Shown one piece after another: positions 54,377-62,618 of a stretch of 64,000 nucleotides of DNA. Both the position numbers and the translations under genes were made by a program. Source of the stretch: Microbacterium sp. Leaf159 (GTDB lineage Bacteria > Actinomycetota > Actinomycetes > Actinomycetales > Microbacteriaceae); the NCBI RefSeq assembly GCF_001423615.1, contig NZ_LMOU01000002.1:311132-375131 (forward strand), given 5' to 3'. The notes beneath the pieces are model-generated. The model did no database searches, was not told where the DNA came from, and was given only the letters and a program-made list of their open reading frames with translations. The stretch's first letter is position 1. Each line of letters starts with the position of its first letter.

Positions 54377-55041
54377 GACTCGCCCTCGCGAGCGGTGACC
54401 GCGCGAGCGAGCATCCGACGACGGTGCACGGCGATCGATGCGAGCCCCGCCCCGACCAGGACGACGCCTCCGGTGACGAACCAGGGCGCTGTCGGCGGCA
54501 TGCCGGTGGTCGCGAGTCCACCGCCGTCCGGCCCGATCACGGCGGACTCCCCCGCACCCCGTGCGTGCACCCGCACCTGCGTGCTGCCGAGCTCCTCCCC
54601 GGCGAGCGCGATGACGAACCTCAGGTGGGTGACTTCGGTGTCGGTGGTCTCGAGGAGCTGCACCTCGAGGCCGTCACGCGGTATCGCCCAGCCGGTCTTC
54701 AGCGGCATGGCTCCCCCCGAGCATCCGCTCGCCTCCCACTCCTCCGCGCATTCGAGAGCGTCGACGACCAGAGCCGCGTCCCCACTCGCGCTGATGCCCA
54801 CCGTCACGGTTCCCGGATCGGGAGCCTCGGCACTGACGGTGACATCCCACTGCACGGGCTGTCCCGGCAGCAGACTCGACGCGGCATCCCAGTCGGCGAC
54901 GGAGACGAGACGGAGCACGTCTCCCTGGACGACCTGCGTCGAGGGTGCAGCCCAGGCGGGTGCCGCTCCGACGACGAGACCGACGAGGAGGCCGAGCCCG
55001 AGCGCCGAGACGACCACCGGTCTTGCGGTCCGTCGCATCAT
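54373..55041 (-). CDS. LxxTG-type cell-wall surface protein
   Basis: A 222-residue protein. A classical Sec signal peptide (VVVSALGLGLLVGLVVGAAPAWA) precedes a mature domain with two Cys (VVDALECAEEWEASGCSG). The C-terminal sorting signal is GLATTG, then a hydrophobic stretch (FVTGGVVLVGAGLASIAV) and a basic tail HRRRM. LATTG is a plausible sortase E/F-type variant of LPxTG; no sortase gene is in the window. It lies between the signal peptidase and protein 3, sharing an A with the peptidase stop. Probably a wall-anchored partner of the SipW-exported proteins, by inference. Confidence 0.8.
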   Translation of the reverse strand: MMRRTARPVVVSALGLGLLVGLVVGAAPAWAAPSTQVVQGDVLRLVSVADWDAASSLLPGQPVQWDVTVSAEAPDPGTVTVGISASGDAALVVDALECAEEWEASGCSGGAMPLKTGWAIPRDGLEVQLLETTDTEVTHLRFVIALAGEELGSTQVRVHARGAGESAVIGPDGGGLATTGMPPTAPWFVTGGVVLVGAGLASIAVHRRRMLARAVTAREGES

Positions 55042-55670
55042 CAGCCCGGCTCCTCTGAGGCGCTCCGTCGCCGGGAAGCCGCCGAGCGCGGCCAGAACGC
55101 CCACACGACGAGCGTCGTCGCCGCGATCGTGAGCCCACCGAGGACGTAGGGGTTTCCCATCGCGACGATCACCGTCGCGATCCCCGGCACCGAGAACAGC
55201 ACGACCCGCACCGTCTGCACCGTATACGGATAGGGGTCGTCGCCGGCGTTGGCGTCTCCGCGCATCGTGATCACCCGTTCGGCGTCGCTCGCCCCCGGCG
55301 CGATCGAGGTGACGCGGTGAGTGACCGGAAGGTCGCCCGCGCGGTCGACCGTGACAACGTCGCCGACCTCGATCTCGGAGGAGGGGACCTCCTGCACGAC
55401 CGCCACGGATCCGGCGGGGATCGTCGGCGACATGGATCCGGTGCGGAACATGATGAGGGTGATGTTCACCGTGAGCGCGAGCAGGACCAGGACCATGCAG
55501 ACCACTCCGGCGATCGCCGCGATCCAGAGCAGGATGTCGGCGAGCACCCGACCGATGCCTCGCCGTTCCCCGCCCTTCGCTCCCGACGGCACCGGAGCAT
55601 CCGGCGGGCTCGCGGGCTCGCCGACGGATGCGGCCTGCTCCCGCAGGCTCCGCCTCGTCGGTGTGCTCAT
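55041..55670 (-). CDS. Signal peptidase I, SipW (S26B) type
   Basis: A 209-residue membrane peptidase. After a basic/Pro-rich N-terminus there is a membrane segment (ILLWIAAIAGVVCMVLVLLAL). The catalytic Ser is in FRTGSMSPTIPAGSVAVVQEV and the His in PVTHRVTSI replaces the Lys of ordinary bacterial signal peptidases, marking the SipW/archaeal type; RGDANAGDDPYPY holds the Asp region. A C-terminal helix pair follows. It should process the SipW-type signals of the flanking proteins. It is 41 nt downstream of protein 2. Confidence 0.92.
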   Translation of the reverse strand: MSTPTRRSLREQAASVGEPASPPDAPVPSGAKGGERRGIGRVLADILLWIAAIAGVVCMVLVLLALTVNITLIMFRTGSMSPTIPAGSVAVVQEVPSSEIEVGDVVTVDRAGDLPVTHRVTSIAPGASDAERVITMRGDANAGDDPYPYTVQTVRVVLFSVPGIATVIVAMGNPYVLGGLTIAATTLVVWAFWPRSAASRRRSASEEPG

Positions 55671-55711
55671 CGACGTCCCTTCCGCTTCTCTCGTGCTGCC
55701 GCTCGCCGCCG

Positions 55712-56329
55712 TCATGACGACGTGCCTGCCACCTGCCACGTCTGGATCGCGGTCAGCCCCTGCGCACCGTTGTCGGTCGCCGCGGGCAGCGTGACCGCGA
55801 TGCAGTAATTGACGGTCGCGCCTCCGTTCGCCGCGACGGCCTGGGTGCCGGTCCCCCCTGTCGCCATCGTCGAGTTGTCGGGCACGACAGAGGTTCCCGC
55901 CGAGTAGGTGGTGCCGTTGCACGTCGTCCCGGCGATCGAGCGGACGCCGTAGCGGAGGTAGGTCCCGAGTCCGGTGCCGGCCGTGGACGTCACGCTCAAC
56001 TGCAGCGTGCCCGCGACCGAGGGACTCGCCGTCTTCACGCTGAACAGCGCATAAACGGTGTTGCCCGGTGCCATGGCGCTGAAGGGCGCGCTGAACGACA
56101 GGGCCGCCGGGGTGCCGACGGGATGGCTCGAGAACGTCGCGCCATCCGTCGCCCCGACGATGTCGAACCGTCCGGCGGTGAAGGTCGCGTTGCCGTACTC
56201 CGAGTCGTTCCATGCGGCGAGCGTCATCGTCGCACCGACGCCGAACACCAGCCCGCCCGCGAGCAGGGCGCGTATCCGACGGGAGAGCAGTCGCTTCCCC
56301 TCCCGCATGCTTCTGCGGGTGTCGGCCAT
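55712..56329 (-). CDS. SipW-dependent-type exported protein 2
   Basis: A 205-residue exported protein. A basic N-terminus and hydrophobic signal (IRALLAGGLVFGVGATMTLAAWNDSEYGNATFTAG) carry the AWNDSEY motif seen also in protein 1. The mature part is a Thr/Ser/Gly-rich beta-type sequence with NYCIAVTLP near the end (paired with CNGTTY). It resembles camelysin/TasA-like proteins in layout only. It is 2 nt after protein 1 and directly upstream of the signal peptidase, as tasA-sipW gene neighbours are. Confidence 0.85.
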   Translation of the reverse strand: MADTRRSMREGKRLLSRRIRALLAGGLVFGVGATMTLAAWNDSEYGNATFTAGRFDIVGATDGATFSSHPVGTPAALSFSAPFSAMAPGNTVYALFSVKTASPSVAGTLQLSVTSTAGTGLGTYLRYGVRSIAGTTCNGTTYSAGTSVVPDNSTMATGGTGTQAVAANGGATVNYCIAVTLPAATDNGAQGLTAIQTWQVAGTSS

Positions 56330-56331
56330 GA

Positions 56332-56955
56332 TCAGTCCGCGGTCGAGGTGGCGGTGAACTCCCACGTCGCGGTCGCGGCAGCGCCCTGGGTGAGCCCTGC
56401 GCCGGCGGTCACCGCGAAGCACAGCTGCACGGGTGTTCCTGCCGTTCCAGCCGGAGTGCCCTCGGCGAGCGGCACCGAGGTGGCGCCGGTCTGGGCACTG
56501 AGCGTCGCGCCACTCGCGACGACGGTTCCGGTCGCTGCGGCACCGCACGTGTCGCCGGCGGCGATGGCCGTCACCGTGTACGACAGGTTCGCCTCGTTGC
56601 CGCCGGTGCCGGCGGTGATCCCCGCAGGCAGAAGCGTGGCGGAGTTGGTGGTCGTCGCGTCGAGGCGCACCCAGAACGGCGCGTACACGACGTCGCCGGG
56701 CGACATCGACGAGGCGACGGCCGGGAGCTGGAACACGAGCGATGCCGCGGCGTCGCCGTTGTCGACGTTGTGGTCGTCGTATCCGGTGGTCGCGCTGGTG
56801 GTGGATCCTTCGAGGTTGAAAGATCCGGCGGTGAACGTGCCGGTCGCGAACTCCGAGTCGTTCCACGCCGCGAGAGTCACCCCGATCCCGACGCCGAGTA
56901 CGAGCCCTCCAGCGAGCACCGCGAGAACCTTGCGTTGCGTGTCCTTCGTTGACAT
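56332..56955 (-). CDS. SipW-dependent-type exported protein 1
   Basis: A 207-residue exported protein and first gene of the cluster. The signal reads VLAVLAGGLVLGVGIGVTLAAWNDSEFATGTFTAGSFNLEGS, motif AWNDSEF followed by FTAGSF. The mature domain contains SPGDVVYAPFWVRLDATTTNSA, similar in pattern to the YALFSVKTAS region of protein 2, and paired Cys (GDTCGAA; LCFAVTAG). This suggests the two are paralogues. GAGGGGG lies 8 nt upstream of the ATG. Confidence 0.85.
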   Translation of the reverse strand: MSTKDTQRKVLAVLAGGLVLGVGIGVTLAAWNDSEFATGTFTAGSFNLEGSTTSATTGYDDHNVDNGDAAASLVFQLPAVASSMSPGDVVYAPFWVRLDATTTNSATLLPAGITAGTGGNEANLSYTVTAIAAGDTCGAAATGTVVASGATLSAQTGATSVPLAEGTPAGTAGTPVQLCFAVTAGAGLTQGAAATATWEFTATSTAD

Positions 56956-57205
56956 TGCACATTCCCCCTCAGGAGTTCCGACGCGCGGATGCCTGGGAAC
57001 GGCCGCCCCTCAGTGGCCTGCATCTGCGTGTTCAGTTCGTTCGGGTCAGTTTTGTCCACGTGTGCGCGCAAATCAAGGGCATTCGGATCACGATTAAACA
57101 TTTCCTGCATAATCTGCGCGATAAACGTCCAGGTGTCTTGTCAACCTGTCGAGCGGTCGAGGTACGTCGACTTCGCCCCTGATCAGGCCCCGCCCGTGAT
57201 CGTCG
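56956..57205. other. Intergenic region upstream of the SipW cluster
   Basis: A 250-nt gap between the cluster (minus) and lysG (minus). It is noticeably AT-richer near 57080-57130 than the surroundings. A TTGACA is visible on the minus strand near 57139-57144, but no -10 at the usual spacing. It probably holds the cluster promoter and a leader of some 100-180 nt. No gene is recognised. Confidence 0.5.
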
Positions 57206-58081
57206 TCAGGTCGCGAGAACGCGCCGCGCTTCGATCGCGATCTCGGCAGCGATCGTGTCGAGAAGCGCCGAGCGCAGGTTCCATTGCTGCCAGTAGAGAC
57301 TGACTCGCAGCGGTGGCCCGCCGAGAGGTACCAGTCCGTCCTCGCGCTGCAGCAGTGGCACCATGCCCCACCCGAGCCCGAGGCGCACCGCCAGCGCATA
57401 GTCGGCGGAGGCCGGCACGTAGTGCCTCGGCACCCCCTGATGCGGCACGCCCATGGAGGCGAGCCATTCGTGCTGCAGAGCATCACGACGGTCGAAGTCG
57501 ACGAACGGTGCCGCCGCCAGCGTCTCGGGGCTCACGCCCGCGCCGAACCAGCGCTCGACGAATCCGCGTTCGGCCATCGCCTGGTACTCGAGCACACCGA
57601 GCGCTGCGACCGAGCATCCCGCCACGGGCTCCGCCTCGCTCGTGACCGCCGCCATCACCGTGCCCGATTCGAGGAGCCGTGCGGTGAAGTTCTGGTCATC
57701 GCGATGCAGATCGAAGTCGAGGTCATGCGCCGCCGAGAGCCGCGCGAGCGGGGACAGGAACCAGGTCGCCATCGAGTCGGCATTGACCGCGAGAGGGATG
57801 CGCGTGCGCGAAGCCTCGCCACCCTCGAGCCCCAGCCCGGCGAGGGCGTCGTGCTCGAGCAGGGCGATCTGTCGCGCGAGCCGGACGACCGCCTCTCCCG
57901 CTTCCGTCAGCTGCACCGGCTTCGTGCGCACGACGAGCACACGCCCCAGCTGCTCCTCGAGCGCCTTGAGCCGCTGACTGACCGCGGACGGAGTCACCCG
58001 CAGCATTCGAGAGGCCGCGTCGAGGGTTCCCTCATCGGCGACGGCGGCGACGGTGGCGGCGAGCTCAGGATCGATCTTCAC
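57206..58081 (-). CDS. lysG: LysR-family regulator LysG/ArgP
   Basis: A 291-residue LysR regulator. The N-terminal winged helix reads PELAATVAAVADEGTLDAASRMLRVTPSAVSQRLKALEEQLGRVLVVR. The effector domain has ALLEHDALAGLGLEGGE and NADSMATWFLSPL, typical of the ArgP/LysG subfamily, which senses lysine and arginine. It is divergent from lysE with 70 nt between starts. The start codon itself overlaps the 6-5-6 palindrome at 58081-58097. Confidence 0.94.
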   Translation of the reverse strand: MKIDPELAATVAAVADEGTLDAASRMLRVTPSAVSQRLKALEEQLGRVLVVRTKPVQLTEAGEAVVRLARQIALLEHDALAGLGLEGGEASRTRIPLAVNADSMATWFLSPLARLSAAHDLDFDLHRDDQNFTARLLESGTVMAAVTSEAEPVAGCSVAALGVLEYQAMAERGFVERWFGAGVSPETLAAAPFVDFDRRDALQHEWLASMGVPHQGVPRHYVPASADYALAVRLGLGWGMVPLLQREDGLVPLGGPPLRVSLYWQQWNLRSALLDTIAAEIAIEARRVLAT

Positions 58082-58097
58082 ATTAGTGATGCTAATG
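58081..58097. promoter_or_regulatory. LysG operator candidate
   Basis: CATTAG-TGATG-CTAATG is a perfect 6-bp inverted repeat with a 5-nt spacer and includes a LysR T-N11-A core. It touches the lysG start and lies 55 nt before lysE, where LysG would activate lysE and repress itself. Confidence 0.75.
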
Positions 58098-58151
58098 GTT
58101 CAGTAGTTATCCTGGCTGGTGCTGATGCTCCGCGATGCCTACCGTGGAACC

Positions 58152-58820
58152 ATGCTCTCGCTCTTGGCAGGCCTCGGACTCGGCCTCTCCCTGATCGTCG
58201 CCATCGGCGCTCAGAACGTCTTCGTGCTGCGCCAGGGCATCCGCCGCGAGCACGTCCTGCCTGTGGTGATCATCTGCGCCCTCTCGGATGCCCTGCTGAT
58301 CGCCGCCGGCGTCGCAGGGCTGGGCTTCGTCATCTCCGCCGCCCCCTGGCTCGTCGTCGTAGCCCGATGGGCCGGCGCGCTGTTCCTGCTCGGTTACGGC
58401 ATCATCGCTGCGCGCCGGGCGTGGCGCGGCGGCGAGGAGCTGCGAGTCGACTCCGAGGATGCGGGGAGCGTCTCGCCGTCATCGGGATCCGGCCCGACGA
58501 CGACGCGTACCGCCACGCGCGCCTCTCTCGTGCCCGTGATCGCGACCGTGCTCGCGCTCACCTGGCTGAACCCGCACGTCTACCTCGACACCGTGCTGAT
58601 GCTCGGCTCGATCGCCGCCACCCACGGCGAGGAACGCTGGCTATTCGCAGCCGGAGCGATGGCCGCCAGCATCCTGTGGTTCACCGCTCTCGGTTTCGGC
58701 GCCCGCTACGTCGGTCGCTGGCTGCGCACCGAGCGGTCATGGCGCATCCTCGACGCGCTGATCGCCGTCGTGATGATCACGCTCGCCGTCAGCCTGGTGC
58801 TGCCGGTGCTCGCGCTCTGA
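58152..58820 (+). CDS. lysE: LysE-family amino-acid exporter
   Basis: A 222-residue membrane exporter with about five or six hydrophobic segments. LGLSLIVAIGAQNVFVLRQGIRREHVLPVV is the LysE signature (QNxF, LRQG), with ALTWLNPHVYLDTVLMLGSIA later (NPHVYLDT). It exports L-lysine and L-arginine when internal levels rise. The MLSLLAG start is chosen; a 33-nt longer frame lies over the operator. A hydrophilic Ser/Thr-rich insert sits in the central loop, longer than usual. Confidence 0.94.
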   Translation: MLSLLAGLGLGLSLIVAIGAQNVFVLRQGIRREHVLPVVIICALSDALLIAAGVAGLGFVISAAPWLVVVARWAGALFLLGYGIIAARRAWRGGEELRVDSEDAGSVSPSSGSGPTTTRTATRASLVPVIATVLALTWLNPHVYLDTVLMLGSIAATHGEERWLFAAGAMAASILWFTALGFGARYVGRWLRTERSWRILDALIAVVMITLAVSLVLPVLAL

Positions 58821-58838
58821 TCCGACGTCGACCGGTCG

Positions 58839-59660
58839 TCAGTCCCCGTCGAGCGGACGCAGGATGCGGGTGAGGAATCTCTGCGTGCGCTCATGCTGCG
58901 GAGCCCCGAAGATCTCGGAGGGCGGCCCCTCTTCGACGACGACGCCCGCGTCCATGAAGAACACACGGTCAGCCGCCTCGCGCGCGAAGCTCAGCTCGTG
59001 CGTCACGACCACCATGCTCCAGCCCTCGTCGGCGAGCTCCTTGATCACGAGCAGCACCTCGCCCACGAGCTCGGGGTCGAGCGCGCTGGTCGGTTCGTCG
59101 AACAGCAGCAGGTCGGGGCGCAGCGCGAGCGCGCGGATGATGCCGACGCGCTGCTGCTGACCGCCCGAGAGCTCATGCGGACGCGCGTTCTCCTTGTCGG
59201 CGAGTCCCACCCTGGCGAGGAGCACGCGTGCCTCGGCGATCACCTCGGTCTTCGGGCGCCCCTGCACGCGCCACGGCCCCTCGATCACGTTCTCGATCAC
59301 CGAGAGATGCGGGAAGAGATTGTGATGCTGGAAGACCATCGCCGAACGGTCGCGCAGCGCCAGGCGCTTCTGCTTGCGCACCCGCGGTTTCACCGGCGCG
59401 TCCGGTGCGAAGTCGATGTCTGGGCCCCCGGCCACGACGATCGTGCCCGAGTCCGGCGTCTCGAGACCGTTGAGCGCCCTCAGCACCGTCGTCTTGCCCG
59501 ATCCGCTCGGACCGATCAGCACCACGACCTCGCCGCGGTGCAGCATCAGGTCGATGCCGCGGAGCACCTCGTTGTCACCGAAACGCTTGTGCAGGCCGCG
59601 CGCGGTCAGCAGGGCGTCCGTCGTGGGCTCACCCGAGCGGGCGGGGTCAGTGGGCGACAT
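58839..59660 (-). CDS. Amino-acid ABC transporter ATP-binding protein
   Basis: A 273-residue ATPase. Walker A is [20 protein letters not shown], signature [42 protein letters not shown] (LSGGQ, Walker B and D-loop), switch His in [17 protein letters not shown] 40-residue insert after the first strand ([21 protein letters not shown]) is as in polar amino-acid ATPases. It is the last of three genes and overlaps the permease by 14 nt. Confidence 0.95.
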   Translation of the reverse strand: MSPTDPARSGEPTTDALLTARGLHKRFGDNEVLRGIDLMLHRGEVVVLIGPSGSGKTTVLRALNGLETPDSGTIVVAGGPDIDFAPDAPVKPRVRKQKRLALRDRSAMVFQHHNLFPHLSVIENVIEGPWRVQGRPKTEVIAEARVLLARVGLADKENARPHELSGGQQQRVGIIRALALRPDLLLFDEPTSALDPELVGEVLLVIKELADEGWSMVVVTHELSFAREAADRVFFMDAGVVVEEGPPSEIFGAPQHERTQRFLTRILRPLDGD

Positions 59661-60312
59661 TTCGGTCGAGCCTCCTCTCGAGCGCGCTCTGCCCGAACGA
59701 CAGCACGAGACAGAGCACCCAGTAGACCAGCGCTGCGGCGAGATAGAGCACCATGAACTCCAGGGTCGCCGACGCGATCTGCTGCGCCACCTTGAACAGC
59801 TCCGTCACCAGGATCAGCGATGCGAGGGACGTGTCCTTCACCAGCGAGATGAACGTGTTCGACAGCGGCGGCACAGAGACCCTGGCCGCCTGCGGCAGGA
59901 TGATGCGCGTCAGCGTGCGCGTGCGGTTCATGCCGACCGTGTAGGCGGCTTCCCACTGGCCCTTCGGCACCGAGATGATCGCAGCGCGCACGACCTCGGC
60001 CCCATAGCCGCCCACGTTGAGCGACAGCGCGATGATCGCGCTCGGCCACGGGTCGATCTTGAGTCCGATCGACCCGAGGCCGTAGAAGATCACGAACAGC
60101 TGCACGATCATCGGCGTGCCACGGATCACCGAGATGTAGAACCGGGCGATACCCGAGACGATCGGATTGACCGAGATCCGCATCAGCGCGGCGCCGACGG
60201 CGATCACCAGCCCCACCGCGAACGAGATCAGCGCGAGCGGAACCGTGACCGTCACCCCTGCAAGGGCGATGGGCCCGAGCGAGTCGAGGAACAGCTGCCA
60301 GGGGTTCTCCAT
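59647..60312 (-). CDS. Amino-acid ABC transporter permease
   Basis: A 221-residue His/Glu/Gln-type (HisM) permease with five hydrophobic segments. [23 protein letters not shown] is the PAAT signature, and the EAA loop reads [36 protein letters not shown]. It lies 3 nt downstream of the SBP gene, so both half-transporters are probably homodimers of this one permease. Confidence 0.94.
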   Translation of the reverse strand: MENPWQLFLDSLGPIALAGVTVTVPLALISFAVGLVIAVGAALMRISVNPIVSGIARFYISVIRGTPMIVQLFVIFYGLGSIGLKIDPWPSAIIALSLNVGGYGAEVVRAAIISVPKGQWEAAYTVGMNRTRTLTRIILPQAARVSVPPLSNTFISLVKDTSLASLILVTELFKVAQQIASATLEFMVLYLAAALVYWVLCLVLSFGQSALERRLDRNVAH

Positions 60313-60315
60313 GGA

Positions 60316-61134
60316 CTACTGCGTGACGTCTTCGCCGAAGTACTTGTCGCTGATCTCCGCCAGGGTCCCGTCGGCGCGGAGCTCTTCGAGGGCCCCGTCG
60401 ATCGCCTCGACGAGAGACGTCTTGTCCTTCGTGAACACGAACGCCTGCTCACCGGCGTCATCGGTCTCGGCGGCGATCTTCAGACCGGAAGGGCTGTTGG
60501 TGGTCTCGTAGTCGAGGAAGGTCAGCTTGTCGTTGACGGTCGCGTCGACGCGACCCTGGCGCACGAGCTCGACCGCCTGAGCCCAACCCTCGACGCCCTC
60601 GACGGTGGCGCCCGATTCGGTGGCCAGCTCGTACCAGTTGCTCGTGAGCGACTGCGCGGTCGTCTTGCCTTCCAGGTCGTCGAACGACGAGATCGAGTCG
60701 TCGTCCTCGGGGACGACGATCACGCCGGGCGAGACGGTGTACGCAGTGCTGAACAGGTACTTCTCCTCGCGCTCGTCGTTGATGCTGACCTGGTTGGCGA
60801 TCACGTCGAAGCGGCCTGCGTCGAGGCCGGCGAAGATCGCATCCCACTGAGTCTCCTGGAACTCGACCTCGAGGTCCAGCTTCTCGGCCACGGCCTGGAT
60901 GATCTCGACGTCGAACCCGGTGAGGTCGCCAGTGCCGCCGTCGGCGTGGAAGCTGAACGGACGGTAGGTGCCTTCGGTGGCGACAGTGAGGACGCCGTCC
61001 TTGACGAGGCCGAAGCCGTCACCCGCGCCCTCTTCGCTCGAGCTGCTCTCGGCAGGCGCGGTGCTTCCGCTGCAGGCGGTGAGTGCTGCGGCGGCGACGA
61101 CCAGTGCGGTGACGGCGATGAGGCGACGGGACAT
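60316..61134 (-). CDS. Amino-acid ABC substrate-binding lipoprotein (cystine-type)
   Basis: A 272-residue lipoprotein. The lipobox is LTAC (VAAAALTACSGS) after MSRRLIAVTALV, then a Ser/Glu-rich linker. The SBP_bac_3 domain has LTGFDVEIIQAVAEKLDLEVEFQETQWDAIFAGLDAGRFDVIANQVSI and KTTAQSLTSNWYELA, GWAQAVELVRQGRVDATVNDKLTFLDY, closely like TcyJ/TcyA-type cystine-binding proteins. The longer frame upstream runs through the terminator of rplA and is rejected. Cystine uptake is the best guess, linking to the cbs-metB sulfur genes only loosely. Confidence 0.88.
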   Translation of the reverse strand: MSRRLIAVTALVVAAAALTACSGSTAPAESSSSEEGAGDGFGLVKDGVLTVATEGTYRPFSFHADGGTGDLTGFDVEIIQAVAEKLDLEVEFQETQWDAIFAGLDAGRFDVIANQVSINDEREEKYLFSTAYTVSPGVIVVPEDDDSISSFDDLEGKTTAQSLTSNWYELATESGATVEGVEGWAQAVELVRQGRVDATVNDKLTFLDYETTNSPSGLKIAAETDDAGEQAFVFTKDKTSLVEAIDGALEELRADGTLAEISDKYFGEDVTQ

Positions 61135-61255
61135 GTGACCCTCCTGGGGTGCGGTGTGAGGCGCGAGTGCTGTGGCGCGGAACTCACCCACAGTACGTGG
61201 CATCCGCCCCGCATCCCAACATCGGATGACGCTCGATGTCGTCCGGGGATGCAGA

Positions 61256-61283
61256 AAGGCCCCCGCATGCTGCGGGGGCCCTT
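61256..61283 (-). terminator. rplA terminator
   Basis: GGCCCCCGCA and TGCGGGGGCC form a 10-bp stem with a 3-nt loop, extended by A-T pairs; on the minus strand CTTTCTGC follows. It lies 12 nt after the rplA stop. Confidence 0.88.
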
Positions 61284-61295
61284 CAGGAATCACAC

Positions 61296-61985
61296 TCAGA
61301 TGGAGTTGACGTCCAGCGGGATGCCGGGGCCGAACGTGGTCGACACGGCGCCCTTCTGGATGTAACGGCCCTTCGAGCTCGACGGCTTGAGGCGGACGAT
61401 CTCCTCGAGCGCTGCGCCGATGTTCTCGTCGAGCTGCTCAGCGGAGAACGACGACTTGCCGACGACGAAGTGCACGTTGGCGTGCTTGTCGACGCGGAAC
61501 TCGATCTTTCCGCCCTTGATCTCCTCGACTGCCTTGGCAGCGTTCGGGGTCACGGTGCCGGTCTTCGGGTTCGGCATGAGTCCACGCGGACCCAGGACCT
61601 TTCCGAGACGACCGACCTGGCCCATGAGCTCCGGGGTCGAGACGGCCGCGTCGAACGCGGTCCATCCGCCGGCGACCTTCTCGATGAGCTCGGCGCCGCC
61701 GACCTCATCTGCACCTGCGGCGATCGCTGCCTCGGCCGCGGGGCCGGTGGCGAAGACGATGACGCGGGCGGTCTTACCGGTGCCGTGGGGCAGGATGACG
61801 GTGCCGCGCACCATCTGGTCTGCCTTGCGGGGGTCGACTGCGAGCTTCAGCGCGACCTCGACGGTCGAGTCGAACTTCGACGAGCCGGTCTCCTTGGCGA
61901 GGGCGACTGCCTCGGTGGGAGTGTAGAAACGGTCTGCCTCGATCTTCTCGGCGGCAGCCTTGTAAGCCTTGGACTTCGTAGCCAT
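61296..61985 (-). CDS. rplA: 50S ribosomal protein L1
   Basis: A 229-residue L1 of normal length. [42 protein letters not shown] and the signature [21 protein letters not shown] are clear, with [20 protein letters not shown] at the end. It forms the mobile L1 stalk of the 50S subunit and can repress its own operon. It follows rplK by 11 nt. Confidence 0.98.
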   Translation of the reverse strand: MATKSKAYKAAAEKIEADRFYTPTEAVALAKETGSSKFDSTVEVALKLAVDPRKADQMVRGTVILPHGTGKTARVIVFATGPAAEAAIAAGADEVGGAELIEKVAGGWTAFDAAVSTPELMGQVGRLGKVLGPRGLMPNPKTGTVTPNAAKAVEEIKGGKIEFRVDKHANVHFVVGKSSFSAEQLDENIGAALEEIVRLKPSSSKGRYIQKGAVSTTFGPGIPLDVNSI

Positions 61986-61996
61986 GATTATTCTCC

Positions 61997-62428
61997 TCAG
62001 CCCTCGACCGTGATGCCCATGGAACGGGCGGTGCCGGCGATGATCTTCGAGGCAGCCTCGATGTCGTTAGCGTTCAGGTCGGCCTGCTTGGTCTCGGCGA
62101 TCTGACGGACCTGGTCCTTGGTGATCTTCGCGACCTTGACCGTGTGAGGCGTCGCCGAGCCCTTGGGCACGCCGGCTGCCTTCTTGATGAGCTCCGCGGC
62201 AGGCGGGGTCTTCAGGATGAACGTGAAGCTGCGGTCCTCGTAGACGGTGATCTCGACGGGGATGACGTTGCCGCGCTGCGACTCGGTCGCGGCGTTGTAC
62301 GCCTTGCAGAACTCCATGATGTTGACGCCATGCTGACCGAGCGCGGGGCCGATCGGCGGCGCCGGGTTGGCTGCACCGGCGTTGATCTGAAGCTTGATCA
62401 GGCCGGTCACCTTCTTCTTCGGTGCCAT
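61997..62428 (-). CDS. rplK: 50S ribosomal protein L11
   Basis: A 143-residue L11. The N-terminal [37 protein letters not shown] is the standard L11 signature, with [22 protein letters not shown] in the C-terminal RNA-binding domain. It binds 23S rRNA at the GTPase centre and is needed for thiostrepton sensitivity and the stringent response. A 105-nt leader from the TAGACT box precedes it. Confidence 0.98.
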
Positions 62429-62538
62429 ATCCTCTTCCTTTCATCGAACGGATGCGGGTGCATCCGCTCTCCCGCGAACCCGGCATCTCCGGGCTGCGGT
62501 CGTCTGCGCGCACGCCGAAGCGGCACACAAACCAGACA

Positions 62539-62544
62539 AGTCTA
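62539..62544 (-). promoter_or_regulatory. Likely -10 box of rplK-rplA
   Basis: TAGACT on the minus strand continues as TAGACTTGT, identical to the ffs box; TTCCTG lies 18 nt upstream as a weak -35. It would give a leader of about 100 nt. Confidence 0.5.
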
Positions 62545-62570
62545 CCTGATCGGCAGGCATGCCAGGAACG

Positions 62571-62606
62571 CGAGAACGGCCGCCCCGAATGGGACGGCCG
62601 TTCTCG
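62571..62606 (-). terminator. Hairpin downstream of nusG
   Basis: CGAGAACGGCCG-C-CCC and GGG-A-CGGCCGTTCTCG pair over 15 bp with one C/A mismatch and a GAAT loop, 12 nt after the nusG stop. There is no T-run on the minus strand, so it may be partial, letting some transcripts reach rplK. Confidence 0.7.
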
Positions 62607-62618
62607 TGAAAGCGTGTG

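Noticed and set aside
56877..57110. 77-codon frame on the minus strand upstream of the SipW cluster (starts MQEMFNRDPNALD)
   Set aside because: Looks protein-like at its start but overlaps the first cluster gene out of frame and ends in arginine/serine shadow sequence; no ribosome site.
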